Assembly: GCA_035490315.1 (NCBI GenBank)
Contig: DATHET010000329.1
Span: forward strand, 1 to 5,881
Direction: 5' to 3'
From: JADJQU01 sp035490315
GTDB taxonomy: Bacteria > Planctomycetota > UBA1135 > GCA-002686595
Length of the DNA: 5,881 nucleotides
Shown: positions 1 through 5,582 of the stretch, one piece after another
How positions within the stretch are numbered: position 1 is the stretch's first letter
How the letters are laid out: every line of letters starts with the position of its first letter
Made by a program: the position numbers and the translations under genes
Notes under the pieces: generated by a model
What the model saw: the letters and a program-made list of their open reading frames with translations, nothing else
What the model was told of the DNA's origin: nothing
Databases searched by the model: none

Positions 1-732
1 ATGGACGTGGCATATCCCAGCTGGTCGGCGGTCTACCTCAAGTCGACGATCATCCATGGACATGCGGACGATCTCGCCACGGGCACGAGCCCGTCGACGA
101 TCAACTATTGCGAGATCGGCGACGGCGAGTTCGCGGGAACCCTAGGGAACTTCCAGGCCGATCCGCTGTTCGTCAATGCGCCCGCCGGCGACTACCACCT
201 GCTCTCCGCTTCGCCCTGCATCGACGCCGGGGATCCCGCGCTGGCCCTCGAAGCGGATTGCAGCCGCGCGGACGTGGGAGCCCATTCCTTCGTGCACCCG
301 CAATCGCAGCCGTACTGCACCGCCAAGCTCAACTCCTGCGGGGCCTTGCCTTCGATCACAGCCGTCGGAACGCCGAGTGCTTCGGCGGCGAGCGGCTACT
401 TCGTCTCGGCCAGCGGCGCCAAGGCCTTGAAGCCCGGATTGCTGCTGTATTCGACCAGCGGGCCGGCCGCGACGCCCTTCGATGGCGGGATCCTCTACCT
501 TGCCGCGCCGGTGCGGCGATCGACGCTGCTGGTTGACACCACCGGCAGCGCGGGACTGTGCAACGGTGTCCTGTCGCTCGACATGAACGCGTTCACGGCG
601 GGCGCGCTGGGAGGCAATCCCGCGCCAGGGCTGCGCGTCCCGGGAACGCGGGTGGATTGCCAGTTCTGGGGCAGGGACAGCGTCGCCGGAAGCCTGCTCA
701 GCAACGCCCTGGAGTACTTCATCTGCCTGTGA
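1..732 (+). CDS. Exported parallel beta-helix protein, C-terminal part (5' end outside window)
   Basis: Open from the window edge to the TGA at 730-732 (243 codons visible). The ATG at position 1 is probably an internal Met. It aligns with an internal MDG of the complete paralogue at 827-2461, so the true start should lie roughly 900 bp upstream of the window. Visible parts: the last beta-helix strands (STIIHGHADDLA, about residues 15-26), the turn motif NFQADPLFVN...GDYHLL..SPCIDAGDP (about 50-79) that often closes such helices, then a C-terminal module of about 138 residues beginning YCTAKLNSCG (about 105). By hand count it is about 77% identical to the paralogue over 230 residues with no net indel. 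One cysteine of the paralogue's module (GGVLCVAAP) is Tyr here (GGILYLAAP), and the last three residues differ (ICL against VAY). The role is probably a surface or secreted protein; no catalytic residues are recognisable. The C-terminal module resembles one I recall from many exported Planctomycetota proteins; its function is unknown to me. Confidence 0.85.
   Translation: MDVAYPSWSAVYLKSTIIHGHADDLATGTSPSTINYCEIGDGEFAGTLGNFQADPLFVNAPAGDYHLLSASPCIDAGDPALALEADCSRADVGAHSFVHPQSQPYCTAKLNSCGALPSITAVGTPSASAASGYFVSASGAKALKPGLLLYSTSGPAATPFDGGILYLAAPVRRSTLLVDTTGSAGLCNGVLSLDMNAFTAGALGGNPAPGLRVPGTRVDCQFWGRDSVAGSLLSNALEYFICL
43..732 (+). repeat. Tandem gene duplication, copy 1 (partner 1772-2461)
   Basis: Every aligned position in 43-732 pairs with a position exactly 1729 bp further on (1772-2461), through to the stop codons, with no net insertion or deletion. 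Similarity is uneven. Positions 501-672 differ from 2230-2401 at only about 10 of 172 bases by hand count, including a 40-base identical run from 501. The segments encoding residues around 80-140 are much more diverged. Confidence 0.9.
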
Positions 733-775
733 TCCGGGCTCGGACGTCGATCCACCAGCAAGAGCAGCTTTCCTC

Positions 776-811
776 GTTACTCTGGGATCCGGCAGGGAAG
801 TTGGCAGCGGG
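776..811 (+). promoter_or_regulatory. Conserved intergenic element, copy 1, upstream of the second beta-helix gene
   Basis: The stretch starts GTTACTCTGGG (776-786) and continues to GGGAAGTTGGCAGCGGG (795-811). It aligns without gaps to 2502-2537: the first 11 bases are identical, the middle 11 are mostly different, and the last 14 (from the AAGTT at 798) differ at two positions. TTTCC also precedes both copies by two or three bases. It ends 15 bases before the start codon and runs up to the ribosome site at 817-823. It could be a promoter or operator, a leader element, or a leftover of the tandem duplication. I cannot fit a standard -35/-10 pair to it. Confidence 0.45.
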
Positions 812-826
812 ACCTCAGGAGGGACC

Positions 827-2461
827 ATGAACAAGAACTGTCGATCGGTGTGCGCCGTGTTTGTGCTCGCTGGCTTTTTTGCGTCGAGCGCATCGGCCGC
901 GGATTGGTACGTCGACGCCGTTGGCGGCAGTGACGCGAACAGCGGCACCTCGCCCTCGAGTGCGTGGAAGACGACCACCCATGCAGTTGCCGCCACGCCG
1001 CAAGTCGGCGCGACGACGATCCACGTCGCCCCGGGGACCTACGATGCCGCGCTCGGCGAGGCATTTCCCTGGACATGGCGTCCCGCGCTGTCGCTCCTTG
1101 GCGATCAGGGCTACGCCGTGACCCACGTGGTCGGTGCGGCGGGAATCCCCGTGATCGCGATGGAGTCGTTGAGCGCTTCGCAGAGCCCCGCCATCGGGCC
1201 CGACACGCTGGTCGCCGGGCTCGGCTTCCAAAGTGGAACTTCGGCGATCGTGCTGCGCAGCGACTGGGGTAGGGTCAGTCCGACGCTGCGCGACCTGGCG
1301 ATCACGGGTACGACCAGCGCCGGCATCGCGATCGACACCTTCCCGAACTGGGGCGAAGCCAAACCCGCGCTCGAGCATGTCGCAATCTTGAACTGCGCGG
1401 TCGGCCTCAGCGTCAGCGCGAACGGATACTCCGGGACTACGGTGAGGGCGACGGACTGCACGATCTCGGGCAGCACCGGGTGCGGGATCACGATTCTCGC
1501 CGAAGAATCAGCAGGGGTCTTGCTCGAACGCTGCCGGATCGAGCATTCGGGAAGCTGGGGTCTGCAGATCTTGGGTGGCCCCGGCGGAGTGGGCCATGTC
1601 CAGAACTCCTTGCACGCGACGACGATCGCGCACAACGTCGGCGGTATCTGGGGGGCGAGCGGGGTGCATAGTTTCCAGTCCCAAACCATCGTGACCCGCT
1701 GCACGATCGCTGACAACGGCAGCGTCGGCGTGCGCATGGACGGATTCGGCCCCGCGGCGGCCTTGCTCAACTCGACGATCATCCATGGGCATGCGGACGA
1801 TCTGGCAATTAGCAACTCGCCGTCCACGGTCAATTACTGTGAAATCGGCGATGGCGAGTACGCGGGGTCGCAAGGAAACTTCCAGGCCGATCCGCTGTTC
1901 GTCAACGCTGCCGCCGGCGACTACCATCTGCTTGCAGGCTCGCCCTGCATCGACGCGGGAGATCCCGCCTTCCCGCTCGAAGCGAATGGCAGCGTGGTTG
2001 ACGTCGGAGCCCACACCTACGTGCCGCCGAGCCTGCATATCTACTGCGCTGCAAAGCTCAATTCCTGCGGCATCCTGACCTCGATCGGCTCCAGTGGAAC
2101 GCAGAGCACTGCGGCTGCGAGCGGCTATGTCATCTCGACCAGCGGCGCGAAGGCCTTGAAGCCCGGATTGCTCCTGTACTCGACCAGCGGGCGAGCCAAC
2201 ATGCCCTTCGACGGTGGGGTCCTCTGCGTTGCCGCGCCGGTGCGGCGATCGACGCTGCTGGTTGACACCAGCGGCAGCGCGGGACTGTGCAACGGTGTCT
2301 TGAAGCTCGACATGAACGCGTTCACGTGGGGCGCGCTGGGAGGCACTCCCGCGCCAGGGCTGCGAATCCCGGGGACGCGGGTGGATTGCCAGTTCTGGGG
2401 CCGCGACTCCCCTGGCCGCAGCCTGTTGAGCAACGCCCTGGAGTACTTCGTGGCCTACTGA
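827..2461 (+). CDS. Exported DUF1565-like / right-handed parallel beta-helix protein
   Basis: This is a complete gene of 544 aa. The ATG at 827 follows a strong ribosome site, AGGAGGG at 817-823, and begins a clear signal peptide: MNKNCR, a hydrophobic stretch VCAVFVLAGFFA, and a cleavage site after residue 24 (ASA|ADW). The mature protein opens with WYVDAVGGSDANSGTSPSSAW (27-47) and IHVAPGTY, the look of a DUF1565/pectate-lyase-like N-terminus. Residues of about 130-330 are short beta-helix turns with repeated asymmetric I/V-x-x-C-x-I and SxGxGI patterns. Residues 351-380 (NFQADPLFVN...SPCIDAGDP) form the usual closing turn. Residues 406-544 are the cysteine-containing YCAAKLNSCG module. The fold is common in polysaccharide-binding, polysaccharide-cleaving and adhesive proteins, but I see no convincing lyase or hydrolase active site, so no substrate is assigned. 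It lies 94 bp after the partial paralogue and is a tandem duplicate of it. It may be expressed from its own promoter in that gap or together with the copy upstream. Confidence 0.9.
   Translation: MNKNCRSVCAVFVLAGFFASSASAADWYVDAVGGSDANSGTSPSSAWKTTTHAVAATPQVGATTIHVAPGTYDAALGEAFPWTWRPALSLLGDQGYAVTHVVGAAGIPVIAMESLSASQSPAIGPDTLVAGLGFQSGTSAIVLRSDWGRVSPTLRDLAITGTTSAGIAIDTFPNWGEAKPALEHVAILNCAVGLSVSANGYSGTTVRATDCTISGSTGCGITILAEESAGVLLERCRIEHSGSWGLQILGGPGGVGHVQNSLHATTIAHNVGGIWGASGVHSFQSQTIVTRCTIADNGSVGVRMDGFGPAAALLNSTIIHGHADDLAISNSPSTVNYCEIGDGEYAGSQGNFQADPLFVNAAAGDYHLLAGSPCIDAGDPAFPLEANGSVVDVGAHTYVPPSLHIYCAAKLNSCGILTSIGSSGTQSTAAASGYVISTSGAKALKPGLLLYSTSGRANMPFDGGVLCVAAPVRRSTLLVDTSGSAGLCNGVLKLDMNAFTWGALGGTPAPGLRIPGTRVDCQFWGRDSPGRSLLSNALEYFVAY
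1772..2461 (+). repeat. Tandem gene duplication, copy 2 (partner 43-732)
   Basis: This is the second copy of the duplicated 3' part of the beta-helix genes, in the same orientation. The constant spacing implies that the first copy's start lies roughly 900 bp left of the window. Sequence similarity drops sharply right after the stop codon and returns only in the short element at 2502-2537. Confidence 0.9.
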
Positions 2462-2501
2462 CCTTGCGGAGGGGACCTGCCCTTCAAAAACCGTTTCCGC
2501 A

Positions 2502-2537
2502 GTTACTCTGGGCGCGATCTGGAAAGTTAGCAGCAGG
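2502..2537 (+). promoter_or_regulatory. Conserved intergenic element, copy 2, upstream of the HEAT gene
   Basis: This is the second copy of the element at 776-811: GTTACTCTGGG at 2502-2512 and AAGTTAGCAGCAGG at 2524-2537, with the same internal spacing. It lies 40 bases after the stop of the second beta-helix gene and 55 bases before the HEAT start, whereas copy 1 lies 15 bases before its start, so the spacing to the gene is not fixed. Its right end forms the 5' arm of the hairpin at 2530-2562. Confidence 0.45.
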
Positions 2538-2562
2538 GCGCTGACGCCCTTCGCCCTCCTGC
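2530..2562 (+). promoter_or_regulatory. Leader with two mutually exclusive hairpins ahead of the HEAT gene
   Basis: AGGGCG (2535-2540) can pair with CGCCCT at 2545-2550 (perfect 6-bp stem, loop CTGA). It can instead pair with CGCCCT at 2552-2557, which extends to an 11-position stem 2530-2540 / 2552-2562 with one C-C mismatch and an 11-base loop. There is no T run after either stem, so this is not an ordinary intrinsic terminator. A regulatory role is inference only; GC-rich DNA makes such pairings easily. Confidence 0.3.
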
Positions 2563-2592
2563 GGACGCTCTCCGGAGCTGCCTGGAGTCACC

Positions 2593-4620
2593 ATGAGGAA
2601 GCTCTTCAGCCTCGGAGTCCTCTCCGCGATCGCGGCCGTGTCCGGGCTCGCGTCCGCCCACGGCGGCTTCTACTTCGGCCCGCCCGCATCCACGCCGGGC
2701 GGTCCGACCAGCGCGCCGCGCTCCCCAGCGGGCCCCAGCACCCCGGGGCCCGGAGACCGGGTGGAGGACGTGACCCAGTGGCAGCACTGGTGGGCCCAGA
2801 ACCAGGCACCCTACCTGCGGCTCAAGGCGCACATCCGCTCCGGCGAGGTGGTCACCGGCTCGGACGAATACAAGCTCGGCAAGGGATCGAACCAGTCCGG
2901 GAACGACACCCTGCGCGTAAGCGCCTCGACGATCCGGACCGTGATCATCCCCGCGCTCCTCGAGGCGCTGCGGACCGAATCGTCCAACGACATCCAGTCG
3001 AGCTGCATGATCGCCCTGGCCAAGCTCGGCGATCCCGAGGGCCCTCCCGGCGGGTCGCCCCAGGCCCGCGAGGTGCTGCGCGAGATATCCAAGCGCCTGG
3101 TCTCCTCCAGCCAGGAGCTGGCGGAGACGGCGGCCGTGGCCCTGGGGATCTTCGGCAGCCGTGAGAGCATCGCGCTGCTGACGGCGGTGCTCGAGAACGA
3201 CCTCCCGAAGCTGCGCGGCTTCGACCTGGCCGCCAAGGACACGCTCAACGTGCGCACCCGCGCCTTCGCGGCCTATGGCCTGGGGCTGATCGGCTGCCGG
3301 GTGAGCGAATACGACCGGCTGGTGATCAACGCGACCCTGCGCAGGCTGCTCGAAGGCGAGGGCAAGGGCATGGCGAGCCGCGACGTGCCGGCGGCCTGCC
3401 TGACCTCGATCGGCCTGACGCCGCTCGCCATCGACAGGCAGGAATTCGACTTCCGCAATCCGAAGAAGGGGCGTGCTTCCGGAGCGATGACCTCGCGCCA
3501 GGATCAGCTGCACTTTCTGATCTCGTATTACACCGACGAGGCGAACAACTCGCTCACCCGCGCCCAGGCCCCGACCGCCATGGGTCGCTTGATGCGCAGC
3601 GGGGACGTGCCGACCGATTTCGCCCTGCGGCCCGAGGTCGTCGCCGTGTTGCAGCGCAGCCTCGCCGACGATTCGAAGGACGACAACGCCATGCAGCAGA
3701 GCGCGATCCTGGCGCTGGGCATGATCGGAGACTGCGACGAGGACGCCCTGGACGTCTCGATCCGCGCGACGCTGATGCGCGTCAAGGCCAACCTGGTCGA
3801 TCAGCAGTCGCGGCGCTTCGCCTTGATCGCCCTGGGGCAGGCCGCGGGGCATCCCGGATTGGGGTCGGGCGATCCGATCCACGGCGTCAACACGCGCAGC
3901 TCGCAGGACAACGCGCGCAGATTCCTGCTCAGCGAATTGACGCGCGAGCGTGGGGCGGGCCGTGCCTGGGCCGGTCTGGCCCTGGCGATCCTGGAGCGCG
4001 CGCTCGACGACGCCGATCAGGCCTCCTCGCCCGATGCGAAGCAGGCCTTGCGCACCTGCCTCGCCGAGTCGCGAGGACCCGACGACCTCGGCGCATTTTC
4101 GATCGCCTGCGGCCTGGTGGGGGACCGCGGCGCCGTGGACGTGCTGCTCAAGAATCTGCGCACGACGCGCGACGTGGAAGCGCGCGGCTTCACCGCCGTC
4201 GCCCTCGGGCTCTTGAACGAGCAATCGGCGATCGAGCCCATCGAGGAGATCGCCCGGCACGCAAAGTTCCAACCCGAGCTCATGCGCAGCGCCGCGATCG
4301 CCCTGGCCCTGCTCGACGACAAGCAACTGGTGCCCGAGCTCATTCAAATGCTGTCGGCGGCGTCGAGCCTTTCGTCTCAGGCGGCGATCGCCAAGGCCCT
4401 CGGAACCATCGGCGATTCGCGCTCGGTCGACGCGCTGATCTCGCTCCTGCACAGCAAGTCCGTGACCGACATCGCCCGCGCCTTCGGAGCCGTGGCCCTG
4501 GGCATCGTGGCCGACAAGGAAGACCTGCCCTGGAATGCGAAGATCGCCGTGGGCAGCAATTATCGCGCGAACACGGACTCGCTCACCGACGGCAAGGGCG
4601 GGATCCTCGACATCCTCTGA
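2593..4620 (+). CDS. Exported HEAT-repeat protein
   Basis: This is a complete gene of 675 aa. The ATG at 2593 follows GGAG at 2584-2587 (5-nt spacing) and starts a signal peptide MRKLFSLGVLSAIAAVSGLASA with cleavage after residue 22 (ASA|HGG). Residues 23-56 are a Gly/Pro/Ser/Thr-rich linker, probably disordered. Residues 62-75 carry an aromatic motif (QWQHWWAQNQAPYL). From about 113 to 643 the protein is a chain of helix pairs of HEAT/armadillo type. Clear units include AETAAVALGIFGSRESIALL (177-196), AILALGMIGDCDEDAL, and a regular block at 500-643 (ACGLVGDRGAVDVLL, AVALGLLNEQSAIEPI, AKALGTIGDSRSVDALI). The tail LPWNAKIAVGSNYRANTD (645-662) ending GGILDIL is not repeat-like. HEAT solenoids are protein-interaction scaffolds; the signal peptide places this one in the periplasm or outside. 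No enzyme domain is seen and the partner is unknown. Its stop codon overlaps by two bases the start of the 43-bp direct repeat downstream. Confidence 0.9.
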   Translation: MRKLFSLGVLSAIAAVSGLASAHGGFYFGPPASTPGGPTSAPRSPAGPSTPGPGDRVEDVTQWQHWWAQNQAPYLRLKAHIRSGEVVTGSDEYKLGKGSNQSGNDTLRVSASTIRTVIIPALLEALRTESSNDIQSSCMIALAKLGDPEGPPGGSPQAREVLREISKRLVSSSQELAETAAVALGIFGSRESIALLTAVLENDLPKLRGFDLAAKDTLNVRTRAFAAYGLGLIGCRVSEYDRLVINATLRRLLEGEGKGMASRDVPAACLTSIGLTPLAIDRQEFDFRNPKKGRASGAMTSRQDQLHFLISYYTDEANNSLTRAQAPTAMGRLMRSGDVPTDFALRPEVVAVLQRSLADDSKDDNAMQQSAILALGMIGDCDEDALDVSIRATLMRVKANLVDQQSRRFALIALGQAAGHPGLGSGDPIHGVNTRSSQDNARRFLLSELTRERGAGRAWAGLALAILERALDDADQASSPDAKQALRTCLAESRGPDDLGAFSIACGLVGDRGAVDVLLKNLRTTRDVEARGFTAVALGLLNEQSAIEPIEEIARHAKFQPELMRSAAIALALLDDKQLVPELIQMLSAASSLSSQAAIAKALGTIGDSRSVDALISLLHSKSVTDIARAFGAVALGIVADKEDLPWNAKIAVGSNYRANTDSLTDGKGGILDIL

Positions 4621-4661
4621 AGCGGCCCGCCGCGAGACTCAGGCCAGGTCGAAGAGCAGGA
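4619..4661 (+). repeat. 43-bp direct repeat, copy 1 (carries a pirin tail remnant)
   Basis: It matches 4789-4831 at 40 of 43 positions. It starts within the HEAT stop codon (the GA of TGA) and ends at 4661. Read on the minus strand, 4661-4639 spells the end of a pirin, LLFDLA followed by TGA, exactly like the intact gene. No further pirin sequence is found beyond it, so this is a duplicated scrap of the pirin 3' end and its immediate downstream flank. Confidence 0.85.
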
Positions 4662-4670
4662 TCCGTGGCG

Positions 4671-4809
4671 ACGTCGGCGCCGGAAGGTCGCCGCGTGGGC
4701 CACGCGGGAGCGATCATTTCCGCCGGCAAGGGCACGGCGATGGACAGTTCGCGGCCCTCGAAAAAGCCGGAGCCTGGGTCTCGGCGACGAAGCGGCCCTC
4801 CGCGAGTTT
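4671..4809 (+). pseudogene. sucD: Decayed 3' remnant of sucD (succinyl-CoA ligase alpha subunit)
   Basis: No open frame of gene length exists here, but three successive + frames spell the C-terminus of SucD. Frame one (4671-4745) reads TSAPEGRRVGHAGAIISAGK then GTAMD. It matches the E. coli SucD segment TAPKGKRMGHAGAIIAGGK followed by GTADE, recalled from memory, and includes the conserved GHAGAI motif. After a one-base loss near 4745-4747 (GACAGTTC where GAC AAG TTC is expected), frame two (4748-4783) reads FAALEKAGAWVS against FAALEAAGVKTV. A second shift near 4780 gives LGDEAALREF (4780-4809) against LADIGEALKT; this last part is weaker. Nothing of the upstream 80% of SucD is present: the HEAT gene ends at 4620. 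An intact sucCD is expected elsewhere in the genome. The fragment cannot make a functional subunit. Confidence 0.75.
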
Positions 4810-4831
4810 CAGGCCAGGTCGAAGAGCAGGA
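4789..4831 (+). repeat. 43-bp direct repeat, copy 2 (true 3' end of the pirin gene)
   Basis: This copy overlaps the last seven codons and stop of the intact pirin gene (minus strand). On the + strand its left half also reads as the possible last SucD residues (EAALREF). The start-to-start distance to copy 1 is 170 bp, and the decayed sucD tail fills the space between. Beyond 4831 the two copies drift apart (GGATCCG against GGAATTCCG). Confidence 0.85.
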
Positions 4832-5507
4832 ATTCCGCGGCCGATTTCGCTCGCACCTCGAGCGATTTCTCGTCGCTGAGCGCGACTCCGTCCCCCTGCT
4901 CGAGCAGCTGACCGTTCGCCTCGAGCTCACCGCGCACCACCTGCAGCCAGCCGTGGCGGCCAGGTCGGAACTCGTGCTTCACGCTGCGGCCGGGATCGAG
5001 CACGGCCGTCCACAGCTCCGCATCCTGGTGCAGACTGACCGCATCGCCCGACGATTCCGGCGCCGCGATCAATTGCAGTCGATTCGTGCGGCCTTCGACG
5101 GGGAAGTTCTTCTGCTCGTAGCTCGGCTCCAGTCCGCTGCGGCTCGGCAGGAGCCAGATCTGCAAGAGCCGCGTGCGCTCACTCGGCGAGGGATTGAATT
5201 CGCTGTGGCGAACTCCCTTGCCCGCGCTCATGCGCTGCAGGTCGCCGGGGCGGATCACCGAGCCCGTGCCCAGGCTGTCCTTGTGCTCGAGCGAGCCCTC
5301 CGCAACCCACGAAAGGATCTCCATGTCGCGGTGACCATGGGTGCCGAAGCCCTGAGCGGGCGCGATCAGATCGTCGTTGATCACGCGCAGCGAGCGAAAG
5401 CCCATATGCTCGGGATCGTGGTACTCGCCGAAAGAAAACGTGTGGGCCGTGTCGAGCCAGCCAAAATCAAAATGGCCGCGGTCGCTAGCCTTGCGAAGCG
5501 TGAGCAT
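4809..5507 (-). CDS. Pirin family protein (YhhW-type cupin, putative quercetin 2,3-dioxygenase)
   Basis: This is a complete gene of 232 aa, almost exactly the length of E. coli YhhW (231 aa, recalled). The ATG (5507-5505) follows GAGGA at 5519-5515 with 7-nt spacing. The N-terminal pirin cupin is very well conserved: GHFDFGWLDTAHTFSFGEYH (11-30), MGFRSLRVINDD (35-46), GFGTHGHRDMEILSWV (53-68), and MSAGKGVRHSEFNPS (93-107). The four expected metal ligands are all present at the YhhW positions: His57, His59, His101 and Glu103. The second, non-metal cupin ends LLFDLA. There is no signal peptide, so the protein is cytoplasmic. YhhW has quercetinase activity in vitro, but the physiological substrate of bacterial pirins is generally unclear, so the enzymatic name is provisional. 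It lies 75 bp downstream of a second pirin gene on the same strand and converges on the HEAT gene across the sucD scar. Its stop and last codons form part of a 43-bp direct repeat. Confidence 0.93.
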   Translation of the reverse strand: MLTLRKASDRGHFDFGWLDTAHTFSFGEYHDPEHMGFRSLRVINDDLIAPAQGFGTHGHRDMEILSWVAEGSLEHKDSLGTGSVIRPGDLQRMSAGKGVRHSEFNPSPSERTRLLQIWLLPSRSGLEPSYEQKNFPVEGRTNRLQLIAAPESSGDAVSLHQDAELWTAVLDPGRSVKHEFRPGRHGWLQVVRGELEANGQLLEQGDGVALSDEKSLEVRAKSAAEFLLFDLA

Positions 5508-5533
5508 CGGATGGTCCTCGCAGTGAAGGCGCG

Positions 5534-5562
5534 TTCATACGACACCTGTCCTCGAAGTTCAA
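5534..5562 (-). promoter_or_regulatory. Candidate sigma70-type promoter for the complete pirin gene
   Basis: On the minus strand, TTGAAC (5562-5557) resembles a -35 box and TATGAA (5539-5534) a -10 box, each matching consensus at four of six bases, with a 17-base spacer. Transcription would start near 5527, about 20 bases before the ATG at 5507 and ahead of the GAGGA ribosome site. This would let the second pirin be expressed apart from the one upstream. The boxes are only moderate matches. Confidence 0.4.
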
Positions 5563-5582
5563 TGCGGCCGCGCACCGGACCT

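Noticed and set aside
1..3. ATG at the first base as a true start codon
   Set aside because: Alignment with the complete paralogue puts this Met inside the beta-helix, and there is no signal peptide after it.
142..996. Antisense open frame of 284 codons across the partial beta-helix gene and the next gene's start
   Set aside because: It crosses the stop of one real gene and the start of the next and has Arg-rich composition without recognisable motifs. It is a shadow of GC-rich coding sequence.
1111..1833. Antisense open frame of 240 codons inside the second beta-helix gene
   Set aside because: It lies entirely opposite a well-supported coding region and has no ribosome site or family resemblance that I can see.
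2527..4452. Long antisense open frame (641 codons) opposite the HEAT gene
   Set aside because: Its translation is low-complexity Arg/Gly/Gln/Ala/Asp-rich with no domain, and it mirrors the codon bias of the HEAT gene. High GC keeps this antisense frame open. The + strand frame has a signal peptide, ribosome site and HEAT repeats.
4621..4808. Intrinsic terminator between the convergent HEAT and pirin genes
   Set aside because: I looked for a GC stem followed by a T run on either strand and found no convincing one. The only homopolymer, AAAAA at 4761-4765, belongs to the sucD remnant and has no adjacent stem of note.
4619..4831. The 43-bp direct repeats as insertion-sequence target duplications or attachment sites
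   Set aside because: Target duplications are far shorter, no transposase or integrase lies between or beside them, and the repeat content is simply the pirin gene end.
4535..4930. Open frames of about 115 codons on both strands across the HEAT-pirin junction
   Set aside because: They run through the ends of two real genes. Parts of the + strand frame (QFAALEKAGAWVSA) make sense only as one piece of the frameshifted sucD remnant, not as a new small protein.
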